This document shows positions 32,683 through 44,560 of a stretch of 64,000 nt of DNA, piece after piece. The stretch is taken from positions 7,782,334 through 7,846,333 of the forward strand of contig NC_045147.1 of the NCBI RefSeq assembly GCF_008831285.2, in the 5' to 3' direction. Positions within the stretch are counted from its first letter, which is position 1. Each line of letters begins with the position of its first letter. The translations under genes and the position numbers were made by a program. The DNA comes from Nymphaea colorata (Eukaryota > Streptophyta > Magnoliopsida > Nymphaeales > Nymphaeaceae). The notes below the pieces were generated by a model. It ran no database searches and had not been told where the DNA came from. It saw only the letters and a list, made by a program, of their open reading frames with translations.

Positions 32683-34212
32683 TCAAAAAGATGTCTTATT
32701 GCACGGTTGCCGGTTGGTTACGCATACCTGCATAAAGCTACAACCCCATTTCTTATGCTTCCTGACTTCTTTCATCAAGTCTCTAACCCTTTCAACGTCC
32801 TGCCACCTTTCCTTTGCAGCAAACACATTTGACAACAGCACATATCTGTCACCACGCGAAGGCTCAGCTTGCACAAGATTCTGCGTTGCAATTTTAGCAA
32901 TCTCACCATCATCTCCGTGAGTTCTGCAGGCACCAAGCAAGGCACTCCAAATCGTGCCATTGGCAGCCACCGGCATGCTCATTATGAATCTGTACGCTTC
33001 TGCAAGTTGCCCTGCTCTCCCCAAAATGTCCACCATGCAACCATAGTGCTCCATCTTTGGTGTCAAACCATACTTCTTGATCATAATCTCAAACAATTTG
33101 CTGCCTTCATTTACCAACCCTGCATGACTGCAAGCAGACAGAACGGCGATGAAGGCAATATCATCGGGCAGCGTCCCGGACTCCTCCATGTCGGAGAACA
33201 ATTTCAATGCCTTTTCTCCGTGGCCATCGAATGCCATTCCGCAAATAATGGCTGTCCATGATAGCTTATCCCGAACTTCAATGCCGCTGAACACCTGCAT
33301 TGCTAGTTCCGTGCATCCACACTTGGAATACATGTCGATTAGTGCCGTTCTTATGCTTAAATTCGAGAACATTGCATTCTTGTAAGCATAAGAATGCAGC
33401 CATCTACCAAGTTCTAGTGCCCCCAGCTGGCCGCATGCCGAAAGCGCAGCCAAAATCGTGATCCTGTCGGGTGGTGTCCCGGCATTGGTCGCTGCCACCA
33501 TTGAAGAGAAGAGCTTCAGAGCTTCATCAGGAAGGCCGTGCCTAACGTATCCCTCGATCAAAGCATTCCATGGCGCTGCAGCGGTTCGCCGAGGCATCCT
33601 GTCAAATAACGACCTGGCCTCAACCACATTGCCCTCTTCAATGTATCCGGCAATCATGACGCACCAGCCAACCTCATTTCTCACAGGCATACCATCAAAC
33701 AATTTGCGTGCAAACGGCATGCGCCCAACCTTCGTATACAAACGCATCAAAGATGACACAACGAAGGCGTGGGATTCAAACGCCACTTTGACGACTTGAG
33801 CATGGACCTGTTCTCCCAACCTGGCATCGACAAGCAGCGCGGCCGCCTTGAGAGAGAAGGCGAAGGTGAAGCTATCGGGCCCAACTCCAGCGCGGTGAGA
33901 TCTGCAGAAATAGGAGACAGCGTCACGTGGGAGGCAGGAAACGGTGAGAGCTCTGATAATGGTGTTCCACAGGAAGATGCCCGGATCCGCGGCGAGGTGG
34001 AAGAGGGAGAGCGAATACGCGATGACGGTGGTGGTGCTAGTGCCTGGTTGAGGCTGAGCTATCAGCAGCGAGGTGGAGGAGAGGAGCAGATGGGCGAGTG
34101 CCGAAGCGTGGTCCTCTAGAGGAATGGGACTCGATGTGAGGACGAGGGCGTGAACCTGCTGGACCTGTCTCAGGGTTCTGCACCTCTGTAACGCTGCGAT
34201 GATCCCTCTCAT
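32683..34212 (-). CDS. Pentatricopeptide repeat protein, PLS class, E subgroup
   Basis: A 509-residue intronless frame, the usual form for plant PPR genes. PPR proteins bind organelle transcripts; PLS-E members act mostly in C-to-U RNA editing or transcript processing in mitochondria or plastids. The N-terminus ('LQRCRTLRQVQQVHALVL') is the common start of this class. Tandem P, L and S motifs follow from about residue 45 to 390, for example 'FLWNTIIRAL', 'PDSFTFAFSLKAAA', 'WNALIEGYVRHGLPDEALKL' and 'TALIDMYSKCG'. From about 395 comes the E motif ('IWSALLGACRTHGD', 'YVLLSNVFAA', 'GCSFMQV'). E+ and DYW domains are absent; the protein ends 14 residues after the E motif. The start is the first ATG in frame and fits the family. 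The coding region is much richer in GC than its flanks. No frameshift or stop was seen. Confidence 0.92.
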   Translation of the reverse strand: MRGIIAALQRCRTLRQVQQVHALVLTSSPIPLEDHASALAHLLLSSTSLLIAQPQPGTSTTTVIAYSLSLFHLAADPGIFLWNTIIRALTVSCLPRDAVSYFCRSHRAGVGPDSFTFAFSLKAAALLVDARLGEQVHAQVVKVAFESHAFVVSSLMRLYTKVGRMPFARKLFDGMPVRNEVGWCVMIAGYIEEGNVVEARSLFDRMPRRTAAAPWNALIEGYVRHGLPDEALKLFSSMVAATNAGTPPDRITILAALSACGQLGALELGRWLHSYAYKNAMFSNLSIRTALIDMYSKCGCTELAMQVFSGIEVRDKLSWTAIICGMAFDGHGEKALKLFSDMEESGTLPDDIAFIAVLSACSHAGLVNEGSKLFEIMIKKYGLTPKMEHYGCMVDILGRAGQLAEAYRFIMSMPVAANGTIWSALLGACRTHGDDGEIAKIATQNLVQAEPSRGDRYVLLSNVFAAKERWQDVERVRDLMKEVRKHKKWGCSFMQVCVTNRQPCNKTSF

Positions 34213-34914
34213 GACAGAAGCTTCTGTGCACGTCCATGATCATGAGGACGTTCCCTTTTTGGACCTTCGATTCATCTGTCAAACTGCAGGGATTTGAGTA
34301 AAAGAGGATTAGTCAAGTCGTTTACTGGATTTATGAATTGTGATCTGCTTTTGAAAAATATAGGAACGAACTGGGTGCAGGAAATAAGATACCAATTGAT
34401 TGAATCAAGTACTTCATTTTCATAAACATTTACAAATTACAAGTACTTCTTGGATTTTCGTAAATTGTTGTTGACCAAATGACTTTGTTATTTTGTACGT
34501 CTGTGCAAGATTCTATCCTTCAATTCTTCCCATGAAAAAAGTTTCTGGAACTTTTTGAAAAACAATTTAATTTAAGAACTCGATTATATAAACAACCCAC
34601 CTAAAATCGTTTGGGATAAAATTTTTCATTTTCATTTTTTCCGTGCACATTTCATGACTTGCTAAGAGATACAATCCTGGTGTCTTTGTGAAAATGGAAA
34701 AAGGTCCAACTTTCATGTAATAAATACAAGATGCCCAAGTCTGCCACTAATGCATTTGAACTTCGTTTTCCGAAGACCCTTTTCCCAGGATGTATGAGGA
34801 TTTGGTAAAAAACATACCATTTGATTAGACAAAAACCGATTCATAAGTGTCAAACCACTTGGGTATGGGACAAAAACCATACCAATTACATTTAATTATT
34901 GAAGTATTTTTTCT
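34213..34914. other. Upstream region of the PPR gene
   Basis: This is the 5' flank of the minus-strand PPR gene. It becomes AT-rich beyond 34300. No TATA box at a convincing distance was identified. Confidence 0.4.
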
Positions 34915-35217
34915 ACAATATTCTAACCTTATACATATGATCTTAAGAGTGATTTGGTGAAAAAATAATATATTAAGTTAGTCATTTTTTTACTTTAATA
35001 ATGTTATTTTAATAATCGAAAAATGAATGCCTCTAAAAAATAACATCAAAATTTTGATAGTAGAAAAAATCAAAGCTTTTACAAAAATAACTTAAAACAT
35101 GATTATATATAATTAATGTTTATAAACACATTAGAAGGTTCACATTTGTCTAAAATAACTTTTAACACAAATTTAAGAGGTCTAGTTTTTATTCCTTGTT
35201 CAAATGGTCAAATTATC

Positions 35218-35311
<94 letters not shown>

Positions 35312-35649
35312 TAGTCAAGAATGAAAGTTAGATAAAATTGATTGTTAACATATTTTTATAATTTAACTGTATAAATATGATCTTAAGAATGTGTTGACAA
35401 GAAACACAAAGTAAAATACTTAATTGTTTTCTTTAATACAGTTTTTCCAGTCATATGTTAAAATGAATGGCTCTTATAACACTAAAATTTAAATGGTAGA
35501 GAAATATTCAATACTTTTTATAAAACTAAATGTTAAATTAGTTTTTATTAATATACTAGAATGTTTGTTCATGTTTTCTTTAAAATATGTTTTAACTAGA
35601 ATTTAAGAGGTTTAGTTTGTGTCTTGGTCTAAACAACTCTATTATACCA

Positions 35650-35650
<1 letters not shown>
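34915..35650 (+). repeat. Diverged tandem duplication, ~430-bp units ending in AT runs
   Basis: 34920-35220 aligns with 35350-35650: ATATGATCTTAAGA, AAAATGAATGSCTCT, AATTTAAGAGGTYTAGTTT. The shared stretches suggest about 70 per cent identity. Each unit ends in a long AT microsatellite. AT-rich throughout, no coding signal. Confidence 0.7.
35219..35310. repeat. (AT)n microsatellite, ~92 bp
   Basis: Uninterrupted AT run at the end of the first tandem unit. Confidence 0.95.

Positions 35651-35730
<80 letters not shown>
35651..35730. repeat. Compound (TC)n(TA)n microsatellite
   Basis: TC run followed directly by a TA run, at the end of the second tandem unit. Confidence 0.95.
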
Positions 35731-35735
<5 letters not shown>

Positions 35736-35948
35736 TGGTGACTATAGTTTTTTAGAGTCACCCAATCATCTAATCTGCACCATCCAATCTACCATGATAA
35801 ATGGTTAAAAGAAAAATAAGCAGAAAAAGATGATTAACATTTTTGTCATCTAATATTAGTTTACACATTTTTCTCTCAAGCATCTATCTGCTTTAAATAG
35901 ACAGCCTTGGTTAGATGGCTGGATTACTTTAAACAACGAGAGTCATCG

Positions 35949-35988
35949 TCCTCTCTCTCTCTCTCTCTCTCTTTCTCTCTTTCTCTCA

Positions 35989-36050
<62 letters not shown>

Positions 36051-36054
36051 CTAT
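35949..36054. repeat. Compound (TC)n(TA)n microsatellite
   Basis: A second compound run of the same order (interrupted TC, then TA), 200 bp after the previous one. Confidence 0.95.
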
Positions 36055-36330
36055 ATAAACTACTTTTAGTCTTTTAGTGCCACCAGCCCAACTGCTCGTA
36101 GGCTTACTAGTCTTTTCAAATTTGGCTTCATAAATTAACTTGAAAAGATTCATATATGTAAAAAAAGCCAAAATTTGAAACACAAATTGAATTTTATGAC
36201 TCTAAGTTTGAATAAACTTAAAACAATGTAAAATTGTTTGAATCATCATAAAAAAAAGTAATTTGTGCATTTGACTCTCGAGCTTTTTTTGGTATCTACA
36301 AAATTTGGACCTTTTGAGTTCATCAGTGAA

Positions 36331-36617
36331 GTTAGAAAATTTGAAGATGCTCATTACATTCTCCAGCCAATCTGGATGGACAGTTTGGAAGGGGTCCTTT
36401 GGCTGCAAGGTCACTCTACGAGTGTCCCATGAATATGCCAAAAAGATTGGGGCAGATTCATGGAACACTAGTACTAATGTTCTATGAGTCTGGCCCCATC
36501 TTTGGGGCATATTCATGAGACACTTACATAGTATCTATGTTTCCAAATGATCCCTTTGTGATCATTGGTAAGGTTAGAAGATTTGAAGATGTTCATTACA
36601 TTCTCCAGCCAAATGGA
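36331..36617 (+). repeat. Direct repeats (~46 bp) flanking a hairpin
   Basis: 36331-36376 and 36573-36617 share TTTGAAGATG and TCATTACATTCTCCAGCCAA with three or so changes. Between them lies the inverted repeat 36421-36524. Direct repeats around a hairpin could be the ends of a small non-autonomous element. Confidence 0.8.
36421..36524. repeat. Near-perfect ~104-bp inverted repeat (hairpin)
   Basis: The left arm, AGTGTCCCATGAATATGCC at 36421 onward to 36471, pairs with the right arm 36472-36524, which ends GGCATATTCATGAGACACT. About 45 of 51 positions pair and the loop is only a few bases. If transcribed it would form a long stem, like a young miRNA precursor or a miniature element. There is no evidence of transcription from sequence alone. 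Confidence 0.85.
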
Positions 36618-36699
36618 ACGAATAATTTGAAATAGGGAAGAGAGAATGTTTGAGAAAGAGGGTATAGCTGCAGAAGGAGAGTCTCCCTCGAAACCCTTC

Positions 36700-37780
36700 T
36701 ACCGGCTATGGCCAGATGCTGCTAGGGAAAACTCTAGGACGCTGGTCATGGGTGCAGTTAGCTGCAGGAGAACCAAAGGAAAATCCAAATGATGGAAAAG
36801 ATTTGGAGATCAAAACGATAAATGCAAAACTCTGCATCATCATCAATAAGACAGAGTTGGAGGCTATGAAAGCCCCTTTTGGGTGGACGGCTCTAGCTTG
36901 CCATGTGGGTGATTCGGAGATGAAATCCATGGATTTTGGTCATATTACTTCAAATTTGACAAGGTTATGGAGTGCATTGAGAAATCCATGATTTTTCTTG
37001 GTAAAAGTGTCTTCTTGGTCAGGGTAGACAATGAAGCAAAACTACAGGTAATATCGAAGAAAGGAGCATGAAAAGTAGGGGCAGAGTGTTAATTGCAACC
37101 AAATGGTACCCTGGGAATTCCATGAAGATTGTGGAAAACCTCAAAATCTCTATTTGGTTTAGATTGCCAGGGCTTACATACTATGTAATCATAAAGTATT
37201 TAATGTTGTCGCATTTGCCCTTGGAGGTGATTTGACTGAGGCATACCACCTCACACATACTCTTGTTAGAGGAGGGTTTGTGCTCATTTGTGTTGATTGT
37301 CCCTTTGAAGTTTATACCAAAAGCATTGGTGGAACTACAAATTGATGGTAGCATAATGCAGCAAATTAACTATGATTGCACACCTCACTGAACATTGCAC
37401 TTTTCCTAAAAGAACAAAGGCGGTCCAAACTACAGAGATAAAACCTTCTGAAGGATGGTCAGAAGTCAACATCTTACGAATGACATTGAAGAATGGTGGA
37501 GAGATGGACAATTCCCAGCCATCTATTTGTTAAATCAAGAATCACTATTTCTGATGTAAAGTGTAATATAAAGGGACATGGGGCAGGTGAAAATAGATTT
37601 TCTTTGTTAAGATATGAATATGAAGAGTTGGACACTCAGCCAACTAGAGAAACGTCTCTTCCCATCAACTCTCCATCATGACAAATGAAGCAAAATCTTA
37701 TTGAGGAAACTGATCAGGTTCAGATTAGTCATGGGCTCCAAAGACGCAAACCTCAACTATGAAAATGTAGGAAAGAGAGT
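36700..37780 (+). pseudogene. LINE ORF1 relic (DUF4283 plus zinc-knuckle region)
   Basis: In two frames the text follows the plant LINE ORF1/DUF4283 pattern. Near 36975, 'KSMIFLGKSVFLVRVDNEAK'. Near 37105, 'WYPGNSMKIVENLKISIWFR' then 'LPGLTYYVIIKYL', where the sequence LxISIWIRLPGLPxxxW is the family hallmark. Near 37300, 'PLKFIPKALVELQIDG' then 'INYDCTPH', the lead-in to the CCHC knuckle. Several stops and frame changes occur. No endonuclease or reverse transcriptase follows, so it is an orphan piece or a truncated domesticated copy. Confidence 0.6.
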
Positions 37781-40700
37781 AAGCTCAATCTAAAGAAGTT
37801 CATATTGACGATGCAGAGATTGTTTTACCAAAAGACCCAACTATTCAAGCCGCATCAGTTGAATCAAAGCATAAATATATTGAGGTACCAAATGTCAAAA
37901 CTCAACTTTTCACTCTTATTTTTTTTTCTTTAACACAACATGTTAAGGTGCGATGGCATAACAATCAAAATAAAGCTACACATTTCAAAATCAGGATGAG
38001 GCAATGAATTCATTCATGCACAAAAGGCAGTTCATACAAAAAGGGTTTTATATGGTTATAAATGAACCTCATGACAAGACTATCCGAAAAGACGAAACAT
38101 TGATGTCTAAACAAAAAAGACAACAATGGGTCAAAAAACTTAATGCGCCAGTATAAAGATGCACAAAACCTCCTTAGTAGGATGTGAATTGAGCCATCTG
38201 ATCAGCTTGCTCTCCTAGGTCTGTTGAAACCTGAAAAAGGAAAACAATAGAAGTTTGAGCCTTCATAGTATAATGGCAAACCAGAGAAATCTCTAAACTT
38301 CTAAGGCAAAAGCTCAGACCTATGACTGAACATAAAAAAAAATGATCACTTTCATATAGAGATGTATACATGCATTCACTTAGACTATCATTGTAGTCCC
38401 TTTCATATTCCACAATATGTGGGGATGTAATCAATCGTCACAGATGGTATACTTGGTTAGTCACATTCAATTCTTTCACATTCTCACATTTGATTTACAG
38501 CTCCTGTAGATGAAAAACACAGGAGCATACATACTGCGGATGACTTCAGGTAGGGACACAACTCTTGTAGTGGCCCGAAACACTACAGATCCATACATAC
38601 TAGAGTGGTAGAACAATCCACCAAGAAAGAGTGTATTTGAAGAGAAGTTTCTCAACCTTCCCTAAGAAACCCAAGTTGAAAAGGCAAAACCCAATGCTCC
38701 AAGCACGTCACACAGTGATATCTTGGGGTCTTGCATTGCCTGCTCTAAGAGCATGCGAGGCCAGTGGTGAGGGTGGGATGTATCCCAAATGCATTTACAT
38801 AACCCACTAGCCTCAATACAATTAATCTTTCTTAAATTATCAATATAGAAACATTCACTTTATGATTGTCTAGAACACAAGGTTGATTTACTTTGTGAGT
38901 TTAACTAAACCACAAACCACCTTCATATAAAGGTCACACAATCAGTAAGTGCTCATGGCCAACCAAACCACACTTTAAGGGTACATCTACCCATTTAGTC
39001 AGTTCAAACATATAATTTTATAATTGCAAAGCAGATAGAATCCCTGAATAATCAACCCATACGAGAACTTAGCCAAACCATGGAGAGTAGTCCTGATCTG
39101 TGGTTGGTTCAAAAATGTCTTAAGCAGTTATTATTAAGGGATGCTCACTAATGCAACATTGAAGGGGATAAGGTACTCGATTTGATACTCCTGCTCAGCT
39201 ATTATACTTCTCACATGCTTATGTCATTGCATAACAATTAAAGACAACCAAACATTTCATATGATTATTCACTTGTCACAAGGCACATCAATTCACACTG
39301 TTTTCAAACAAGAAAACATTCGTAGGATCCAATGATCCTAGTAACCCACACTTGAGAATGCAAAAAGCAATTCATATTTGATCCTACACACCAATTTGAT
39401 TGAAATGTCATCATACCTGATGAACGCCCTCATGAACACCAAAAAAATCACTTTGCGCATTGGATCGTGCTGCATAGGGTATGCTTGATACTCCTGGTCC
39501 ACTTGCAAAAACAAAAAACAATAAGTCCTCTACACACTTCGCCCTTAAAATCTATTTGGGTAGAAAACAAGGCTATCAAGTTGAAGATTGTCGACTCTAG
39601 AAAATGCTAAGAGCTTCAATATGCCGGTATGACATTTCTTCAAACTTTTCTACCCTAATTCCCAAATTCTCCCATTCAGTCCATCAGTTGCTGTCAACTC
39701 ACCTTTCTAGCCAAGATTCAAATGAAAATTACTAGTATCATTCTGATTCAACAATTCACATCATGTTATCAGCAATTACGAGTTGCTGCGTGGCAACATA
39801 CACACATATATTCATATATGTTATTTACTTCATGAGAACCCTTTGCCTAATTGCTACATACTCCAAAAGTCTTTATCCAAACTTAAAATCAAACATGATC
39901 TACCTCAATTCTGTCGATCGCAAGTACGCCCTACATTATTAATCACAGTTCACACCACTTGCTTGCTAGTCCCGAACAACTACAGGACCAAAAAATTGGG
40001 GTTGCTAGCTATGAAACCTGCTCAATATTACACTACTATACACCAAACCAAATAATTAGACACCCAATCTAGATGGATAATGCCTTGTTGAAACATCAAC
40101 ATTGCAATTATAATTCTCCATTAACCATCTGATGATGACACAAAATTAGTTCACTAGCAAAAGCATAAAATCAATCAAGTCCCCAAGAAAAAAACATCTT
40201 TCTCATACACTAGAGCATGCCCACAATAACTATTCATGTTCACTCCCTAATAAATTGCAAGTTCCATCTACTGTTGAACTGTAATTTCAACATGCCAGTC
40301 CATGTAAGTTCTCTCCCTCCTCACAAGATACACAATATTCATAACAGATACCATGCATTAAGACTCCACTAAACAGCCCTAAATCTTTTCCAATATAACA
40401 ATCTTTCTACCATGCACCCTAAAAGGATGACTATTGACATTTTTAGGGCAAATATCCATTAAAATTAGGCTTGTTCAGCTGTGTTTGCCCCTCTTATGGC
40501 GTTCTAACTAATGTATGTGTCCCTGGCAGCCACCCCAAGTACTTGGCCAGCCAATGATGGTCTGCAACCGATGTCCTGAACTCCCCTATTTGCTGAAAAA
40601 AGAGAGAAGTTGTATTCTCCAACTTGCAACCCAAAAAATAGACCCAAGAGAGGGTGTGAGTGGGAAAACAAAGAAAAAGGGATTATAAGAATGAGTGTGG

Positions 40701-41124
40701 CTGGTCGGGTGAGCCTGAGAGTTTGTGAGAGAGTGATTGAATAGTAAATGAGAGCGTGAGATGTCAAAGAGGTCTGGGCAATAGTGAGAGACCAGAAAGG
40801 AGAGTGGGTGAGTGAGAGACACAGGAAAGAGCATGAGAGGGTGTAGTTGAAATGAGGAGAAGATGAGACCATGAGAGTGCATGCATGTGAGAGGGCTCAA
40901 ACGAGAGAAAGAGGGCAAGAAGGAGTGCGTGAGACGAAGGCAAGTTTTGCAAGAGATAGAGAACAGACAGGAAAATGAGAGTGAAGGAGTTTGAGTGAGA
41001 AAGAGAGTAGATGGGAGAGAGGGGGAAAATAGGTGGGCATGCGAGAGAGTTCCAGGGAGAGCATGAAATTGAGGACGAGAGAGTGAGAGAGAGCTCGGTT
41101 AAGGGAGGTAAGAGGGGGGGGAGG

Positions 41125-41171
<47 letters not shown>

Positions 41172-41455
41172 GGAGGTGTACTTGTACTGTCCTCACCACC
41201 TCCTTATTCTCCCTTGGTTCTTCTTCTTCACTTCCATCTCCTCTTTTCCTTCCTCTATTCTTCTTCTTCCTCAATTTTTACCTCCTTCAGTGTCTTCCTC
41301 TTCTTCTACCGTTTTTTGCTCCACCAAAGATGTTGAGAATTCCTTGAGAGATTGAGCTCCTTTCTTAGCTTGATAGGGAGCATTGCGGGAGGGGCTTTGG
41401 TTTGGATCTGGACCTCGATCTAGATCTTGCCTCAGCTTGCTGAAATGAAACATTA
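37781..41455. other. Non-coding; part may be the 3' LTR of the gypsy element
   Basis: No coding motif was recognised. The gypsy element at 41456-44560 runs leftward, and a polypurine-like tract lies at its left edge, so the DNA left of 41455 should be its 3' LTR. Without a matching 5' LTR on the right I cannot set its length. A purine-rich zone (40600-41170) precedes the boundary. Confidence 0.35.
41127..41168. repeat. (AG)n microsatellite, ~42 bp
   Basis: AG run within a longer purine-rich stretch. Open frames crossing it on both strands are artefacts. Confidence 0.95.
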
Positions 41456-42059
41456 GGCATTACATCCTACTCTCCTTAAAAAAATTTCACCCTCAAAATT
41501 TTAAACGCACTTCAATGTGGGAACAAGTGTGAGTACTTATGCATGCCTACTTCGAGCTCTCATATGCAGTCCTTCAACCCATGGTGTTACGATTCTACCT
41601 TAAGTAAAGATATCCTCTTGGTGCAAAGTACTTATTTTCTTTGATCTACAATTCTAATAAGTTTTTCTTCTATTGTCAAATCATCTTGCACCTGAATACC
41701 ATGGAAATCAATCATATGTGTAGGATCTAAAACTTACTTTCAAAGCATGAAGACATGAAAAACGTTGTGAACATGGCTTAAATCAAGTGGTAGTGCTAGT
41801 CTAAGCACCACCTCTTTGTCTTTCTCTAATATTTCAAAAGACCCAATACACCTTGGGCTCAACTTTCTTTAAATACCAAATCGAAAAACACCTTTATTTG
41901 GCAAAATTTTCAAAAACATGTGAACACCAGCCTGAAAAGCTAACTCTTTGTCCTGAATGTTAGCATAACTGTTTTGTCTACTCTATATTGTTAATAGCTT
42001 CTTCCTTATTAATTGTAATTGTTGGTATAATGTTGTAAAACCAAAGGGTTTTCATTCTT

Positions 42060-42720
42060 ACTATCACCCATTTCGGTCCAACAAGTTGGCGATCTGCGAG
42101 GTCTTCCATATAATGCCTCAAAAGATGTCATCTCAATGCTAGAGTGGTAACCGTTGTTATATGTGAATTCTACTAATTTCACATGTTTGTCCCATTATCT
42201 TTTCCATTCTAAAGCACAAGCACGTAGCATGTCTTCTTAGGTCTGGATGGACTTTTTAGATTGCTTATTAGTTTGGGGGCAAAATGTTGTATTCAATTTA
42301 AGCTTGGTACCCAATGTTTTTGTAGTCTTTCTCCAAAACCTAGAAGTAAGGCATAGATCCTAATACGCAATAATAGTTTTTGGTACCCCATGTAGTCTCT
42401 CTATGTCATTAATGTATAACTCTGCAAGACTTTCTAGTGATTGATTGATTTTAATCGGTAGAAAATGGGCTGACTTTGTAAGTCGATCAACAACCACCCA
42501 TATAGCATCATGCTGTCTTTTAGTATGGAGCGAAGCTACCATGAAATCCATCATGATGTCCTTCCATTTCCAGGTTGGAATGTCTATCTTCTATAACAAG
42601 CCTCTAGGTTGCTTATGTGCTGCTTTGACCCATTGGCAAACTAAGCATCTTACTACATATTCTGAAATCTCATGCTTCATTATAGACCACCAATAATTCC
42701 ACTTCATATCTTAAAACATC
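42060..42720 (-). pseudogene. Gypsy integrase
   Basis: The zinc region ends in 'YVVRCLVCQWVKAAHKQPRG' (usual CxxCQxxKxxHxxPxG). The core starts 'WKWKDIMMDFMVAS' (usual WEWExIxMDFVxGLP, with the first catalytic Asp), then 'AIWVVVDRLTKSAHFLPI', 'LYINDIERLHGVPKTII'. The second Asp block (normally SDR) is broken by a stop. Then 'LVEFTYNNGYHSSIEMTSFE' and 'ALYGRPRRSPTCW' (usual AxFAYNNSYHSSIxMAPFEALYGRxCRSP). Dead copy. Confidence 0.85.
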
Positions 42721-43099
42721 TTTGTACTACCGTAGTGTATGAAAAATTTAGATTTATAAGTTTCATATAGCAACTGATGCTTCACCCCTTCATATTTGGG
42801 CACAATCTTTGTTGAAACCATAAGAAACCATCCTCATCTTGATACCAAGGGTTGCCTTCTTACTTTCATATTTTTAGCATAATCAGGGTCTTCCTTTTGC
42901 TTCAATATGAACTCATCCGATAATTGATATCATATTAAGGTAGTTATACTTACTTTGTTTTCACTATATAGGTGGGGTTGCCATGCTATTACATCCTGCA
43001 ACAATGTCCAAAAGTGACTTAACATACTACATGTGGTTGTCTTTAAGTGTCTGCTCAAAGCTTCGACCACTACATTAGCCTTTTATGGGTGATATGATA

Positions 43100-43985
43100 T
43101 TTTGATATCATAATCTTTTAAGTGTTCAATCCATCTCCGTTATCTTAGATTTAGATCCTACTGGTAGAATATGTATTTCAATGACTTGTGGTCTATGAGC
43201 ACTTCAAACATAATGCCTTCATAATCTCAATGTGAATACGACTGTTTCTAATTCTAGATCATCAGTGGGATAATCTCTCTCATGATTATTCAACTGTCTA
43301 TATGCATATGCTACCTTATGACCATGTTGCATCAATACACAACAGCAACAAATTCGTGATGCATTAGTATACACCATAAACTCTGAATTCTCAAATGGAA
43401 GCATCAAAATAGGTGCAGAGGTAAGCTTCTCCTTGAGAGTTTGGAGACTCCTCTCACACTCTACATCTCATACGAACTTCACTCATTTTCTTAATAGCTT
43501 GATCATGAGCATAGCTATTTTTTAAAAATCCTATATAAATATGCTATAGTATCATGTTAATCTCAAAGAGTTTCTAACCTCAGTCATATTGCATGGTTTT
43601 CTTCACTCTTGCAAGACTAACACCTTAGTATGATTCATAGAAATACCATCTTTCTTTATCACATGACCAAGAAAGTTTACATGCTCTAGCCAACACTCAC
43701 ATTTTGGGTACTTAGTATACAATTTATGTTTGCATAAGGTCTCCAACACATGCCTTAGGTGGTCCTAGTGTTCTACCTCACTATTTGAATACACCAAATG
43801 TCATCAATGAATATAATAACAAATTGATATAAGTAGTCTCAGAAAAACCTGATTCATGAGGTTCAGAAATGCTGCAGGAGCATTGGTCAATCCGAAGGGC
43901 ATGACCTCAAATTCGTAGTGTCCATATCTAGTTGAAAAAACTTTCTTAACAACAAATTTAGATATGGGCACTACAAATTTCCTAT
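43100..43985 (-). pseudogene. Gypsy reverse transcriptase and RNase H
   Basis: '[20 protein letters not shown]' and '[10 protein letters not shown]' form the conserved RT block. The YIDDILVYS box is damaged, though its tail 'LVYSNSEVEH' is kept. 'HLRHVLETLCKHKLYTKYPK' and 'CECWLEHVNFLGHVI' follow. RNase H reads 'FMVYTNASRICCCCVLMQHG' and 'VAYAYRQLNNHERDYPTDDL' (usual DAS..GLGxVLMQxGxVIAYASRQLKxHExNYPTHDLEL). Confidence 0.85.
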
Positions 43986-44289
43986 AGTTGTTTCTTCAAT
44001 TCTTCTAGCTCTATTGGTGCCATACGATATAAAACCTTAGAGCTAGGGGTTGTTCCTGGTCACAAATCTTTTTAAAACTCAACTTTCTTTGTTGGAGGCA
44101 AACTTGTTAACTATTCAGAAACCACATTAGAATATTCACTTACACTGGTTACATCTGCTGGTTTCTGCGGCTTTGTTTCTTTGGTCAAAATGTTGACCAA
44201 GAATGCAACTCTCCCCATGTTCAATAGTTATTTGGCCTTTATCACAAACACTATGATCTTGTTGGCTCAACTGGCTTTTCGAGCTTGGA

Positions 44290-44515
44290 ATTCCATATGT
44301 TACATTCCATGGGTCAATAGTTGTATCAATTTTTTTTTGCAATCTATGTTAGCATTATGCACATAAAGCCAATCTAAGCTCAAAATCACATCAAACCTAT
44401 TAAGGCTTATGATCACCAACTGCGCAAACAAGTGATGCTGATGGTTTTCCATATTCAGATTGGGTAAGTACTGACTGCAAGAATCTTGAGCATGCATTGG
44501 ACTAATCGCATTCAA
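44290..44515 (-). pseudogene. Gypsy retropepsin region
   Basis: 'NRFDVILSLDWLYVHNANID' then 'CKKKLIQL' matches the protease end (usual FDVILGMDWLxxHxAxIDCxxKxV). Confidence 0.75.
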
Positions 44516-44560
44516 AACATATTTCTCTACTTTATCCCTCTTGATCTCTTGTTCGGTTTT

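Larger units (their letters stand above)
41456..44560 (-). mobile_element. Decayed Ty3/gypsy retrotransposon
   Basis: On the minus strand: retropepsin (44515-44290), reverse transcriptase and RNase H (43985-43100), integrase (42720-42060) and a polypurine tract (AAGGAGAGTAGGATG near 41465-41480). The protease-RT-RH-integrase order identifies Ty3/gypsy, and the integrase resembles the chromovirus group. Gag is not recognisable, and the 5' LTR on the right could not be found. Confidence 0.8.

Noticed and set aside
32627-34119. Plus-strand open frames up to 130 codons
   Set aside because: They are antisense to the PPR coding region, whose GC content keeps other frames open.
40504-41355. Several open frames of 60-125 codons
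   Set aside because: They run through a purine-rich zone and an (AG)n repeat; translations are repetitive with no motif.
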